Positions 34,113-43,149 of a DNA stretch of 64,000 bases are shown in pieces. Every line of letters starts with the position of its first letter. Positions within the stretch are counted from its first letter, which is position 1. Under the pieces are notes generated by a model. That model saw nothing but the letters and a program-made list of their open reading frames with translations, ran no database searches and was not told the origin of the DNA. A program made the position numbers and the translations under genes. Origin of the DNA: Allomesorhizobium camelthorni (GTDB lineage Bacteria > Pseudomonadota > Alphaproteobacteria > Rhizobiales > Rhizobiaceae); NCBI RefSeq assembly GCF_011045125.1, contig NZ_JAAKZF010000005.1:1-64000 (forward strand), given 5' to 3'.

Positions 34113-35069
34113 ATGAACAATACCATGAGCAGATTGATCGCGGCCCGGCTCGGCGTCATGCTTCTCACTTTGTTGATCGTCTCGCTGGCCGTGTTCGTGG
34201 CGACCGAGATGCTGCCCGGCGACGTCGCCGAGATCGTGCTTGGCCAGAGCGCGACGCCGGAAGCGGTCGCCGGCCTTCGCGAGGCGATGAACCTCGATCG
34301 TCCCGCGCCGGTCCGATATCTCTTGTGGCTCGGCGGACTGCTCACGGGCGACCCGGGCGTCTCCCTGGTCAACAACATCCCGGTCGCGACGCTGATCGGC
34401 GGACGCCTTGGCAATTCGCTGCTGCTGGCGGGCGTGACCGCCGCCTTTTCGGTGCCGATCGCTCTGACCCTGGGCATCACGGCCGCGATGTGGCGCGGCA
34501 GGCTCTACGACCGTATCGTCAGCTTCGTCACCATCTGCGTGGTTTCGGTCCCCGAGTTCATGGTGGCCACGTTGGCGGTGATGATATTCGCGGTGCAATT
34601 GCGATGGCTTCCCGCCCTGTCGTTCGCCAATGACGTGCAGTCGCTCGGCGAATTGCTGCGTGTGTTCGCGATGCCGGTGATCAGCCTGAGCTTCGTGATC
34701 TCCGCGCAGATGATCCGCATGACCCGAGCGGCGGTGATCGACACGCTGCAGTCGCCTTACGTCGAAATGGCGGTCCTCAAAGGGGCCGGCCAAACCCGCG
34801 CCGTGCTTGCCCACGCGCTCCCGAATGCGATAGGGCCGATCGCCAACGCAGTGGCGCTCAGCCTTTCCTACCTTCTCGGCGGGGTCATCATCGTCGAGAC
34901 GATCTTCAACTATCCCGGCATAGCCAAGCTTATGGTCGACGGCGTCGCGACACGCGACATGCCCTTGATCCAGACCTGCGCGATGATCTTCTGCTTCAGC
35001 TATCTGGTTCTCGTGACCACCGCGGATATCTGCGCAATCGTTTCCAATCCGAGGCTGCGACACAAATGA
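34113..35069 (+). CDS. Peptide/opine-type ABC transporter permease (DppB family)
   Basis: The protein has 318 residues and six membrane helices. It opens with the AARLGVMLLTLLIVSL helix and EMLPGDVAEIVLG, typical of DppB. The EAA loop reads GAGQTRAVLAHALPNAIGP. It is separated from the receptor gene by a hairpin and overlaps the next permease gene by four bases. GGAG lies about ten bases before the first ATG; a second ATG four codons later is possible. Confidence 0.9.
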   Translation: MNNTMSRLIAARLGVMLLTLLIVSLAVFVATEMLPGDVAEIVLGQSATPEAVAGLREAMNLDRPAPVRYLLWLGGLLTGDPGVSLVNNIPVATLIGGRLGNSLLLAGVTAAFSVPIALTLGITAAMWRGRLYDRIVSFVTICVVSVPEFMVATLAVMIFAVQLRWLPALSFANDVQSLGELLRVFAMPVISLSFVISAQMIRMTRAAVIDTLQSPYVEMAVLKGAGQTRAVLAHALPNAIGPIANAVALSLSYLLGGVIIVETIFNYPGIAKLMVDGVATRDMPLIQTCAMIFCFSYLVLVTTADICAIVSNPRLRHK

Positions 35070-35932
35070 CCAAGATTGTCGACACAGCATCCGAGACATT
35101 GCCTGCACGACGCGGAATGCGTGGCTGGACCATCACTCCTGTCGGGGGCGTTTGCTTCGCAATCGCCGCGTTCTGGCTGATCGTTGTCCTCATCGGGCCC
35201 TGGCTGGCGCCCCACCCGATCGGCGCCATCGTCAGCTTCGACATATTCAGTTCACCCAGCGCGGAATTTCCGCTTGGAACCGACTATCTGGGCCGCGACA
35301 TGCTGAGCCGCGTCATCATAGGCGCGCGCTACACTGTCGGCGTGTCGCTGGCCGCGGCATTGATCGCCTGTTCGTGCGGCGTTGCCCTAGGGATGATCAC
35401 CGCGGTGATCGGCGGATGGTTCGACGCCATCGTCAGCCGCGGCCTGGACGCTTTGAACGCCATCCCGCACCTGATGTTTGGCCTGGTCATCATCGCGGCG
35501 GTCGGAACCTCGCTGCCGGTGCTGATCGGCACGCTGGCGCTGCTTTACACACCGGGTTCCTTTCGTTTTGCGCGGGCGCTTGCCGCCAATGTCAACGAAC
35601 TCGATTTCGTGCATGTCGCAAGGGCTCGCGGGGAGGGCTCCTTCTACATGATCCGGGAAGAAATACTTCCCAACATCATAGGCCCGGTGCTGGCTGATTT
35701 CGGCCTGCGCTTCGTCTTCATCGTGCTTTTGCTGAGCGGCCTGAGCTTCCTCGGGCTAGGCGTCCAGCCGCCCAACGCGGATTGGGGAGCACTGGTGCGC
35801 GAGAACGTGTCCGGGCTGGCATATGGCGCGCCTGCCGTCATCATTCCTTCGCTGGCCATCGCCTCGCTGACCATCAGCGTCAATCTCGCGATCGACAATC
35901 TCCCCCGCCGCCTTCGGGACCGCCTGTCATGA
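35066..35932 (+). CDS. Peptide/opine-type ABC transporter permease (DppC family)
   Basis: This inner-membrane permease of 288 residues has the OppC N-terminal helix. Signature segments are PLGTDYLGRDMLSRVIIGAR and the EAA loop ARGEGSFYMIREEILPNIIG. It overlaps DppB upstream and the ATPase gene downstream by ATGA junctions, so stoichiometric synthesis is expected. Unlike its counterpart at 7549 it belongs to an operon that also encodes a catabolic enzyme. Confidence 0.9.
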   Translation: MTKIVDTASETLPARRGMRGWTITPVGGVCFAIAAFWLIVVLIGPWLAPHPIGAIVSFDIFSSPSAEFPLGTDYLGRDMLSRVIIGARYTVGVSLAAALIACSCGVALGMITAVIGGWFDAIVSRGLDALNAIPHLMFGLVIIAAVGTSLPVLIGTLALLYTPGSFRFARALAANVNELDFVHVARARGEGSFYMIREEILPNIIGPVLADFGLRFVFIVLLLSGLSFLGLGVQPPNADWGALVRENVSGLAYGAPAVIIPSLAIASLTISVNLAIDNLPRRLRDRLS

Positions 35933-37809
35933 CCGAACTCGTCAAAGTCGAAAACCTGCGCGTCATCGCCCGCAGCGACAGCGGACGGGAGACGCCGATC
36001 GTCCGCGATATCAGCTTCGCGGTTCCCCGCGGCAAAGTTGTCGCCCTCATCGGCGAATCGGGTTCGGGCAAAACCACGATCGCGCTTTCCCTGATGGGTT
36101 ATGCCCGAAGCGGCTGCCGCATCGCCGGCGGGTCGATCCGGATCGGCGGGCGCGACATTCTTTCTCTGTCGGCGTCGGAAAAGGCGAAAGTTCGCGGCCG
36201 CAACGTCAGCTATATCGCGCAAAGCGCCGCGGCCGCCTTCAATCCGGCCAAGACTATCATGTCTCAGGTCATCGAAAGCGCGATGATCCACAGACTGACT
36301 TCGCGGGCCGAAGCGGAAGCGAAGGCAGTGGAGCTGTTCCGCGCATTGGCGCTGCCCGACCCCGAAGGCGTCGGAGCGCGCTATCCGCATCAGGTGTCGG
36401 GCGGCCAGCTGCAACGGCTGGCGGCGGCTATGGCTCTGATTTCGGAACCGGAGCTGGTGATCTTTGACGAGCCGACGACGGCGCTCGACGTGACGACCCA
36501 GATTGAGGTGCTGCGCTCGTTCAAATCGGTCATCCGCGACCGCAACACTACCGGCGTCTATGTCTCCCACGATCTGGCGGTGGTCGCCCAGATCGCGGAC
36601 CACATCATCGTGCTGCGGGACGGCGCCATTCAGGAAAGCGCCGCGACCGAGCAGATCCTGACTGACGCGCGCAATCCTTACACCCGCAGCCTGCTCGCGG
36701 CCGCAAATCCGACTGCGCCCGCGCAGGCAGCCCCACTCGCGGCAGACGCCGGGGAGCCGCCCTTGCTCGAAGTGGAAGCGCTGGTTGCCGGATATGGCGC
36801 GGCGGGTTCGGACGGATTGCCCGCGGTGACCGTGCTCAACGATGTCGGTTTCACCCTGCGGCCGGGAACCAATCTCGGCGTGATCGGCGAGTCCGGGTGC
36901 GGCAAGAGCACTCTGGCCCGCGTCATTGCCGGACTGCTGCCGCCGGCGGGCGGCACGGTGAAGTTCCGCGGGGAGACGCTGGCCGGATCGGCGGCGGAGC
37001 GCACGAAAGAACAGTTGCGCAGCATCCAGATCGTCTTCCAGATGGCCGACACGGCCCTGAACCCGACCCGCCCGGTCGATCAGATCCTGGGAAGGCCGCT
37101 GACCTTCTACCACGGCGTGAAAGGCGCGGAACGAACGCGCAGGGTGCGCCGGCTGCTCGACCTGGTGCAACTGCCTGCCCACATCGCAGACCGATATCCG
37201 GGGGAGCTCTCGGGTGGCCAGAAGCAGCGCGTCAATCTTGCCCGCGCATTGGCGGCGGAGCCCGCGCTGATCCTTTGCGACGAGGTGACGTCTGCGCTCG
37301 ATACAGTGGTTGCCGCGGCGATCCTCGATTTGCTGGCCGAGCTGCGCAGGGAACTGAAGCTTTCCTACGTCTTCATCAGCCATGATCTTTCGACCGTCCG
37401 CACAATCTGCGACGATGTCATGGTGCTCTATGCCGGGCGCAAGGTCGAAGCAGGCAGCCGCGCGGCGATGCGCTCCGCTCCGCTCCACCCCTATTCGGAC
37501 CTGCTCGTTTCCTCAATCCCGGAACTGCGCACGGGCTGGCTCGACGGACTCGGGAAAACGGGCGGCGAAATGGGCCTGGGTTCGGCTGCCGTTCTGGCGC
37601 GCGCCGATCGCTGTCCGTTCTTTTCGCGCTGCCCGTCCCGCATAGAGAGCCTCTGCGACACCCAAATGCCGCCGGTGCGCCGCCTGGCTAAGGGAACGGA
37701 CATATTGTGCCACCAAAGCGAAGCGGAACTCATCCGCCTCCAGGCGGATCTACGCGCAACCGCAGCCGCGCCCCTTGACCGTTCCCTCCCGGGCGAAAGC
37801 CGGCAATGA
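35929..37809 (+). CDS. Peptide/opine-type ABC transporter, fused dual ATP-binding protein
   Basis: This 626-residue ATPase has two nucleotide-binding domains. Domain 1: GESGSGKTTIALSLMG, signature VSGGQLQRLAAAMAL, FDEPTTALD. Domain 2 (from about residue 280): GESGCGKSTLARVIAG, signature LSGGQKQRVNLARALA, CDEVTSALD. A C-terminal oligopeptide-transporter tail carries the cysteines of RCPFFSRCPSRIESLC. The ATG at 35929 overlaps the permease stop; an open frame extending upstream belongs to the permease gene in another frame and is ignored. The 3' end overlaps the flavoprotein gene by four bases, tying transport to catabolism. Confidence 0.92.
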   Translation: MTELVKVENLRVIARSDSGRETPIVRDISFAVPRGKVVALIGESGSGKTTIALSLMGYARSGCRIAGGSIRIGGRDILSLSASEKAKVRGRNVSYIAQSAAAAFNPAKTIMSQVIESAMIHRLTSRAEAEAKAVELFRALALPDPEGVGARYPHQVSGGQLQRLAAAMALISEPELVIFDEPTTALDVTTQIEVLRSFKSVIRDRNTTGVYVSHDLAVVAQIADHIIVLRDGAIQESAATEQILTDARNPYTRSLLAAANPTAPAQAAPLAADAGEPPLLEVEALVAGYGAAGSDGLPAVTVLNDVGFTLRPGTNLGVIGESGCGKSTLARVIAGLLPPAGGTVKFRGETLAGSAAERTKEQLRSIQIVFQMADTALNPTRPVDQILGRPLTFYHGVKGAERTRRVRRLLDLVQLPAHIADRYPGELSGGQKQRVNLARALAAEPALILCDEVTSALDTVVAAAILDLLAELRRELKLSYVFISHDLSTVRTICDDVMVLYAGRKVEAGSRAAMRSAPLHPYSDLLVSSIPELRTGWLDGLGKTGGEMGLGSAAVLARADRCPFFSRCPSRIESLCDTQMPPVRRLAKGTDILCHQSEAELIRLQADLRATAAAPLDRSLPGESRQ

Positions 37810-39869
37810 CGGATTTGACAAGGCTGCGCACGGCCACGCCCCGCGCGGCCGATCCGCTGCTTGCTCCGCTGCGCATCAAGAAAGTGACATTCCGCAACCG
37901 GATCATCAGCACAAGCCATGCATCGACCCTCGACGAGGGCGGCATGCCCGGCGAACGCTACCAAGCCTATCACGAGGCCAAGGCGCTTGGCGGCCTTGCT
38001 CTGACGATGTTCGGCGGTTCGTCGATGGTCACCTCGGATTCGAGCTGGGGCGGCGGTCAGATCGACGTCTCGCGCGACGCAGTCATCCCTTACCTTCAGG
38101 CATTTTCCGCGCGCATTCACGCGCGCGGCGCGGCGCTCATGTGCCAGATCTCGCATCTCGGCCGGCGCGCCGACGCGATGTCGACGAACTGGCTGCCGGC
38201 CATAGCTCCATCCCGTATCCGCGAGACGCGTCACCGTGCCTTCCCACGCGAAATGGATCGGGACGACATCAAGCGTGTCGTCAGGGCCTATGGCGAGGCG
38301 GCGCTGCGTTGCCTTGAGGGCGGGCTGGATGGGATCGAGACGATGACGGGCGGCCACCTCATCGGTCAGTTCCTGTCGCCATTGACAAATCAGCGCACCG
38401 ACGGCTTCGGCGGTTCGCTGGCCAATCGGGCTCGTTTCGGGCTGATGGTGCACGAGGAGATCCGCCGGCGGGTCGGCGACGACTTCCTGGTCGGCATCCG
38501 CTTCGTCGTCGACGAGGACAGCGAGGATGGGATTGGCTTCGAGGACGGCTTGCGGCTGGCCCGGCTATTCGAAGCGGAAGGTTCGATCGACTTCTTCAAC
38601 TGCATCTTCGGGCGCATGGACACCGAATTGGCGCTGGCTGAGCAGAACATGCCCGGAATGTCGGAGCCGATCGCGCCCTTCCTGAAACCGGTCGCCGAGT
38701 TCAAACGCGAGACCCGGCTGCCGGTCTTCCATGCCGGGCGCATTCCCGATATCGCGACGGCGCGTTATGCGATCGCCGAGAACATGCTCGACATGGTCGG
38801 AATGACGCGCGCCCATATCGCGGACCCGCAGATCGTCAATAAGCTGGCTCGCGGCGAGGAGGAGCGCATCCGCCCTTGCGTCGGCGCAAACTACTGCCTC
38901 TACAAGAAGGTCAACTGCCTCCATAATCCCGCAAGCGGGCGCGAACTCCACCTGCCGCAGGTGATTGCGCCGGCGGACGTGCCCGGCCGGCGCGTGGTGG
39001 TGGTCGGCGGCGGCCCCGCCGGGCTGGAAGCGGCACGCGTTGCAGCTGAGCGCGGCCACAGGGTCACGCTGTTCGAGGTCGGCAGCCGTCCCGGCGGCCA
39101 ACTCCTGATCGCCTCGCGCACGAGCCTCAGGCGCGATCTCATCGGGATCGTCGACTGGCGGTGGTCGGAGTTGCAGCGCCTTGGCGTCGATCTCAGGCTC
39201 GACACCTATGCCGACGCCGCTTCTGTGCTGGCAGAGGCGCCGGACGCGGTCGTCGTCGCGACAGGCGGCCTTCCGGACGTGGAATGGCTGGACGGCGGCG
39301 AACACTGCACCACCGTATGGGACGCGCTCTCGCGCACCGGCCCTGCGGTCGGCGACGACGTCATCATCTATGACGGGACGGGACGGCACGAGGCCGCTTC
39401 CTGCGCGCTTCACCTTGCCGAGGCCGGAAGGGCGGTCAGCTTCGCGACGATCGACGACACGGTGGCGGTGGAGATGTCTTATGCCGACCGCGTGATCTAC
39501 CGCAAACGGTTCGCGCAAAACGGCATCGCCGTTCTTTGCGACCGCTCGCTGGCCCGGGTGCGCCGCGAGGCAAACCGTCTGATTGCCACTTTCCGCCACG
39601 AACTGACCGGCCTTGAGAGCGAGCTCAGCGCGTCGGAGATTGTCGTTGAGCGCGGCACCGCTCCATTCATGGAGGTTTTTGACGAACTGCGCGACCGCGC
39701 CGCCAATCGCGGCGTGACGGATATCGATCTGCTTCTCGCCGGCCGCCCGCAAATGGCCGAGCGCCCTATGGACGGCGCCTTCGAGCTGCACCGCATCGGC
39801 GACGCTGCCGCCAGCCGCAACGTGCACGCCGCGATCTATGACGCGCTTCGCCTGTGCGTGACTTTGTAG
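37806..39869 (+). CDS. NADH:flavin oxidoreductase, N-demethylase type (DgcA / N-methylproline demethylase-like)
   Basis: This 687-residue fusion has an N-terminal old-yellow-enzyme TIM barrel (FMN; PLRIKKVTFRNRIIS, QISHLGRRAD, GGHLIGQFLSPLTNQRTDGF), a cysteine segment RPCVGANYCL...VNCLHNPASGRE for an Fe-S cluster, and a C-terminal dinucleotide domain (VVVVGGGPAGLEAARVAAE). This is the trimethylamine dehydrogenase, dimethylglycine demethylase and N-methylproline demethylase layout. The second cluster cysteine of the usual CxxCxxC pattern is an alanine here (CVGANYC), as I recall also in N-methylproline demethylases. The gene overlaps the ABC ATPase gene, so the imported ligand is probably an N-methylated amino acid or betaine derivative. 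Confidence 0.87.
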   Translation: MTDLTRLRTATPRAADPLLAPLRIKKVTFRNRIISTSHASTLDEGGMPGERYQAYHEAKALGGLALTMFGGSSMVTSDSSWGGGQIDVSRDAVIPYLQAFSARIHARGAALMCQISHLGRRADAMSTNWLPAIAPSRIRETRHRAFPREMDRDDIKRVVRAYGEAALRCLEGGLDGIETMTGGHLIGQFLSPLTNQRTDGFGGSLANRARFGLMVHEEIRRRVGDDFLVGIRFVVDEDSEDGIGFEDGLRLARLFEAEGSIDFFNCIFGRMDTELALAEQNMPGMSEPIAPFLKPVAEFKRETRLPVFHAGRIPDIATARYAIAENMLDMVGMTRAHIADPQIVNKLARGEEERIRPCVGANYCLYKKVNCLHNPASGRELHLPQVIAPADVPGRRVVVVGGGPAGLEAARVAAERGHRVTLFEVGSRPGGQLLIASRTSLRRDLIGIVDWRWSELQRLGVDLRLDTYADAASVLAEAPDAVVVATGGLPDVEWLDGGEHCTTVWDALSRTGPAVGDDVIIYDGTGRHEAASCALHLAEAGRAVSFATIDDTVAVEMSYADRVIYRKRFAQNGIAVLCDRSLARVRREANRLIATFRHELTGLESELSASEIVVERGTAPFMEVFDELRDRAANRGVTDIDLLLAGRPQMAERPMDGAFELHRIGDAAASRNVHAAIYDALRLCVTL

Positions 39870-40058
39870 CGAGCGCAGGTCGGACGGCGAAGATCTGCCG
39901 GAGCGGTATTTCGCAAACGGGGCAACGTCCCCTGCCATCTCGAGGAATAGAAATTGCTGGAAATGGGCGTGGAGCTGCGATGCTGCCTCTACTTCGGCAG
40001 GAGAAGGGACGGCAACGGATGGTGCCGTTTCCCGATGGCATGGAACGATTACTGCCTT

Positions 40059-40847
40059 TTACCCCTGCTTTTTCGCGCAGATCGCGAAACGGTGTTGGGT
40101 GGCGCGTTCGAGCGCCTTGGGCCAACTCATCTGTCGAGCCTGGGCGCGATGGATCGCGCCCAGTTTCCAGTCGACGACGGGCTGTTCGAACCCGGTTTCG
40201 GCCAGCAAACGCCCTATCTCTTCCGCCCGTGCGCCGCCCGAGAAATAGACGCGGGCAAGTATGCTTCGGTGACGCCCCATCATGTAGGCACCGGCATCGT
40301 CGACTTGCCCGCTCCTGCCGGCCACGAGCTTTTCCCAAACCTCACGCAAACGCCTGACCCAATTGCGGCTGACAAAATCGCCGTCGATGACCAGCAGTTT
40401 GCCGCCGGGCTTCAGCAGCGAGAACCATTCGGCAAACGCGGCCTTCGGATCCACCAGCGTCCAGACCAGGTGACGGGTGACGATGACATCGTAGCTCGCC
40501 TTGTCCTCGAGCGTCCGTTCTGCATCCCTGACGATGAACCGGATAGCGGCGCCGCGTTTTTGTGCCTTGGCGCGCGCCTTGGCGAGCATGGCTTCCGACC
40601 AGTCGAGGCCCGTCACCTCAAACCCCAGATCGTGCATCAGATGCGAAATCACGCCCGTCCCGCAGGCAAGGTCCAGGGATGCCCGCCCGGCGCCGGGCCC
40701 GAGGTGCCTGCTTAGGAGGGCATGCCAGGCGACACGCTCCTGCTCGGAAAAAATCTCGTGGCCGATCTGCAGGTCGAACGTCTCGGCGCGGTCGGACCAA
40801 TAGTCCCGGATTTCGTCGCGCAGCGAATAGTTTGCGTGAGCCGTCAT
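40059..40847 (-). CDS. Class I SAM-dependent methyltransferase divergent from an iron importer
   Basis: This cytosolic protein of about 262 residues has a Rossmann-like methyltransferase fold: SAM-binding motif I SLDLACGTGVISHL, acidic motif II GLDWSEAMLAKARAKA, motif IV YDVIVTRHLVWTL and post-motif LLKPGGKLLVIDGDF. It resembles the UbiE/small-molecule branch. It is divergent from the siderophore-type ABC operon with about 110 bases between, so co-regulation by iron and action on a chelator or its breakdown product are plausible. I use the ATG at 40845-40847; a start seven codons earlier is possible. Confidence 0.85.
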   Translation of the reverse strand: MTAHANYSLRDEIRDYWSDRAETFDLQIGHEIFSEQERVAWHALLSRHLGPGAGRASLDLACGTGVISHLMHDLGFEVTGLDWSEAMLAKARAKAQKRGAAIRFIVRDAERTLEDKASYDVIVTRHLVWTLVDPKAAFAEWFSLLKPGGKLLVIDGDFVSRNWVRRLREVWEKLVAGRSGQVDDAGAYMMGRHRSILARVYFSGGARAEEIGRLLAETGFEQPVVDWKLGAIHRAQARQMSWPKALERATQHRFAICAKKQG

Positions 40848-40877
40848 CGCCCGAAGCGCTCTCCCCAAAAGCGGTAC

Positions 40878-40894
40878 ATTGGAATTGCTCTAAA
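40878..40894. promoter_or_regulatory. Candidate Irr-type iron control element
   Basis: ATTGGAA-TTG-CTCTAAA resembles the ICE form TTTAGAA-N3-TTCTAAA, with two mismatches in the left and one in the right half. It lies between the divergent methyltransferase and iron-importer genes. A caution: similar GGAATTGCTCTA strings recur in rhizobial intergenic DNA and may be unrelated to Irr. Confidence 0.35.
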
Positions 40895-40904
40895 AGATAA
40901 TTCT

Positions 40905-40919
40905 TGATTACACAATTCA
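40905..40919. promoter_or_regulatory. Candidate RirA iron-responsive operator (IRO box)
   Basis: TGA-TTACACAAT-TCA exactly fits the TGA-N9-TCA pattern of the IRO motif used by RirA in rhizobia. It lies 42 bases before the binding-protein ATG in a promoter-like AT-rich segment. RirA would repress when iron is sufficient. Confidence 0.5.
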
Positions 40920-40961
40920 TGTTTTCTAAGCCGGGCCGGCAAACTGAATTGCGAGAGCACA

Positions 40962-42092
40962 ATGATTTTGAAGTCGATATTTGCAGCCGCAGTCGCCCTC
41001 GCGGCTTTCATGCCGCTAACACACGGCGCACGCGCTGAGACCGTCACCGACATTGCCGGCCGCAAGGTCGAGGTGAAGACACCGGTCGAGAAAGTCATCC
41101 TCGGCGAAGGCCGGCAGATCTACCTGATCGCCGCGCTCGATACCGACAACCCATTCAAGCGGATTGTCGGCTGGCGCCAGGATTTCTCCCAGGCCGACCC
41201 CGACAATTACGCCGTCTACCTGGAAAAATTCCCCAAAATGGCAGAAATCCCGACCTTTGGCGGTTTCAAAGACGGCACCTTCGATATCGAGCAGGCCATC
41301 GCGCTTCAGCCGGACGTGATGATCATGAACATCGAGTCCAAGCAGGCGACCGAGGACGCGCAATACATCGAGAAGCTCGCCGCCGTCGGCATTCCGGTGG
41401 TCTATGTCGATTTCCGCGAGCATCCCTTCACCAACACCGAGCCGAGCATGCGCCTCATCGGCAAGCTCTTTGGCCAGGAGGAGCGGGCCGAGGCGTTCAT
41501 CGCCTATCGCGCCGCCCAGATCGCGCGCGTCACCGAGGTGATCGCAGAGAATGACCCAAAGCGCCCAACCGTCTTCATTGAGCGGGCCGGGGGCTATTCC
41601 GACGATTGCTGCATGAGCTTCGGCAACGACAACTTCGGCAAGTTCGTCGAGATGGCCGGCGGCCGGAATATCGCGGCGGAGCTGATCCCGGGCACTTTTG
41701 GCGCGCTCAATCCCGAACAGATCATCGCAAGCAATCCCGACCAGGTGATTGTGACGGGCGGTAATTGGGAAGCCTATGTGCCGGGCGGCAAATGGGTCGG
41801 CGTCGGCCCAGGCGCCGACGACGCGGAAGCGCTGAGAAAGCTCAAGGGCCTGACGGAACGGCCCGCCCTGACCGGCATCAAGGCGGTGGAAAACGGGCAG
41901 GTCCACGCCATCTGGCACCAGTTCTACAACAGCCCCTACCAGTTCGTCGCCATCCAGCAGATGGCCAAGTGGCTGCACCCCGACCTATTCGCCGATCTGG
42001 ACGCCGAGGCCACCTTCAAGGAACTGCACGAGAAGTTCCTGCCGGTCGACTACAGGCCCGGCCATTGGGTCTCGCTCTCCAATGAGCAGTGA
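40962..42092 (+). CDS. Iron-siderophore/haem-type ABC substrate-binding protein (FecB/BtuF fold)
   Basis: This 376-residue periplasmic receptor has a Sec signal peptide (MILKSIFAAAVALAAFMPL, cleavage near GARA). The domain begins VTDIAGRKVEVKTPVEKVIL, the usual TroA/FecB opening, and continues with ALQPDVMIMN, GIPVVYVDFREHPFTNTEPS and LNPEQIIASNPDQVIVTGG. At 376 residues it is longer than typical FecB proteins, with an insertion containing a CC pair (DDCCMSF). It starts an operon of receptor, permease and ATPase. Candidate iron operators upstream support a ferric-chelate cargo. Confidence 0.88.
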   Translation: MILKSIFAAAVALAAFMPLTHGARAETVTDIAGRKVEVKTPVEKVILGEGRQIYLIAALDTDNPFKRIVGWRQDFSQADPDNYAVYLEKFPKMAEIPTFGGFKDGTFDIEQAIALQPDVMIMNIESKQATEDAQYIEKLAAVGIPVVYVDFREHPFTNTEPSMRLIGKLFGQEERAEAFIAYRAAQIARVTEVIAENDPKRPTVFIERAGGYSDDCCMSFGNDNFGKFVEMAGGRNIAAELIPGTFGALNPEQIIASNPDQVIVTGGNWEAYVPGGKWVGVGPGADDAEALRKLKGLTERPALTGIKAVENGQVHAIWHQFYNSPYQFVAIQQMAKWLHPDLFADLDAEATFKELHEKFLPVDYRPGHWVSLSNEQ

Positions 42093-43149
42093 ACCTGCGG
42101 CACTGTCAGCCAAAGAAGGGCGCGGCCTCTACCGCGCTCTCGTCCTGCGCAAGCAACTCATCCTGGCGGGGCTCGCCCTGGCGCTGCTCCTGAGCCTTTG
42201 CATCGACCTTGCGCTCGGACCCGCGAGCTACAGCCTCGACCAGGTGGTGCTCGCGCTCGTTTCTCCCGGCGGCGTGCCGCTTCAGGTGCGCGTCGTGCTG
42301 TGGGAGATCCGGCTTCCCATCGCGCTGATGGCGGTCGTCGTCGGCGCAGCGCTGTCAGTCGCCGGCGCGCAGATGCAGACCATCCTCAACAATCCGCTCG
42401 CCAGTCCCTTCACGCTCGGCATCTCGGCGGCAGCCAGCTTCGGCGCTGCGCTGGCGCTCGCCTTCGGCGTCGCGCTCGTTCCCGCGGCAATCGAGTATGT
42501 CGTGCCGCTCAACGCTTTCGTGGTCGCGATGCTGACAGCGCTCGTTATCTACCTGCTGAGCCTCAAGCGCGGCGTGACGGTCGAAACCATAGTGCTTCTC
42601 GGCATTGCACTCGTCTTCACCTTCAACGCGCTACTGTCGCTCGTCCAGTATCTTTCCTCAGAGCAGGCGCTCGCGGCGGTCGTATTCTGGACGATGGGAA
42701 GCCTTACCAAGGCGACCTGGCCCAAGCTCATCATCACCAGCCTCATCCTTCTCGCAACGCTTCCGATATTCGCGCGCCGCGCATGGGCGCTGACGGCTCT
42801 GCGGCTGGGCGAAGACAAGGCTGCGAGCTTCGGGGTCAAGGTCTCGCGCCTCAGGCTCGAAACCATGATGATGGTGAGCCTGCTCGCCGCCATTCCCGTC
42901 GCCTTCGTCGGCACAATCGGCTTCATCGGCCTGGTCGGCCCGCACATCGCCCGCATGCTGATCGGCGAGGATCAGCGCTTCTTTCTGCCTGCCTCGGCTC
43001 TCTCGGGAGCGCTTATCCTTTCGGCGAGCTCGTTCGCCAGCAAGTCGCTCATTCCGGGCACGATCTTCCCGATTGGCATCGTCACCTCGCTCGTCGGCAT
43101 TCCCTTCTTCATCTCGCTCATCCTCTCGAATGTGAGGCGCTCATGGTAA
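42082..43149 (+). CDS. Iron-siderophore type ABC permease (FecCD family)
   Basis: This 355-residue permease has about nine or ten membrane helices. FecCD signatures are LWEIRLPIALMAVVVGAALS, AGAQMQTILNNPLASPFTLG, GFIGLVGPHIARMLIG and the terminal PIGIVTSLVGIPFF. The gene overlaps the receptor gene by 11 bases and the ATPase gene by seven. One gene serves both half-permeases, as in a homodimeric BtuC-type transporter. Confidence 0.9.
   Translation: MSSEPAALSAKEGRGLYRALVLRKQLILAGLALALLLSLCIDLALGPASYSLDQVVLALVSPGGVPLQVRVVLWEIRLPIALMAVVVGAALSVAGAQMQTILNNPLASPFTLGISAAASFGAALALAFGVALVPAAIEYVVPLNAFVVAMLTALVIYLLSLKRGVTVETIVLLGIALVFTFNALLSLVQYLSSEQALAAVVFWTMGSLTKATWPKLIITSLILLATLPIFARRAWALTALRLGEDKAASFGVKVSRLRLETMMMVSLLAAIPVAFVGTIGFIGLVGPHIARMLIGEDQRFFLPASALSGALILSASSFASKSLIPGTIFPIGIVTSLVGIPFFISLILSNVRRSW

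Noticed and set aside
32457-35108. Two long minus-strand frames (449 and 418 codons)
   Set aside because: Antisense of the ABC receptor and permease genes; no protein-family features.
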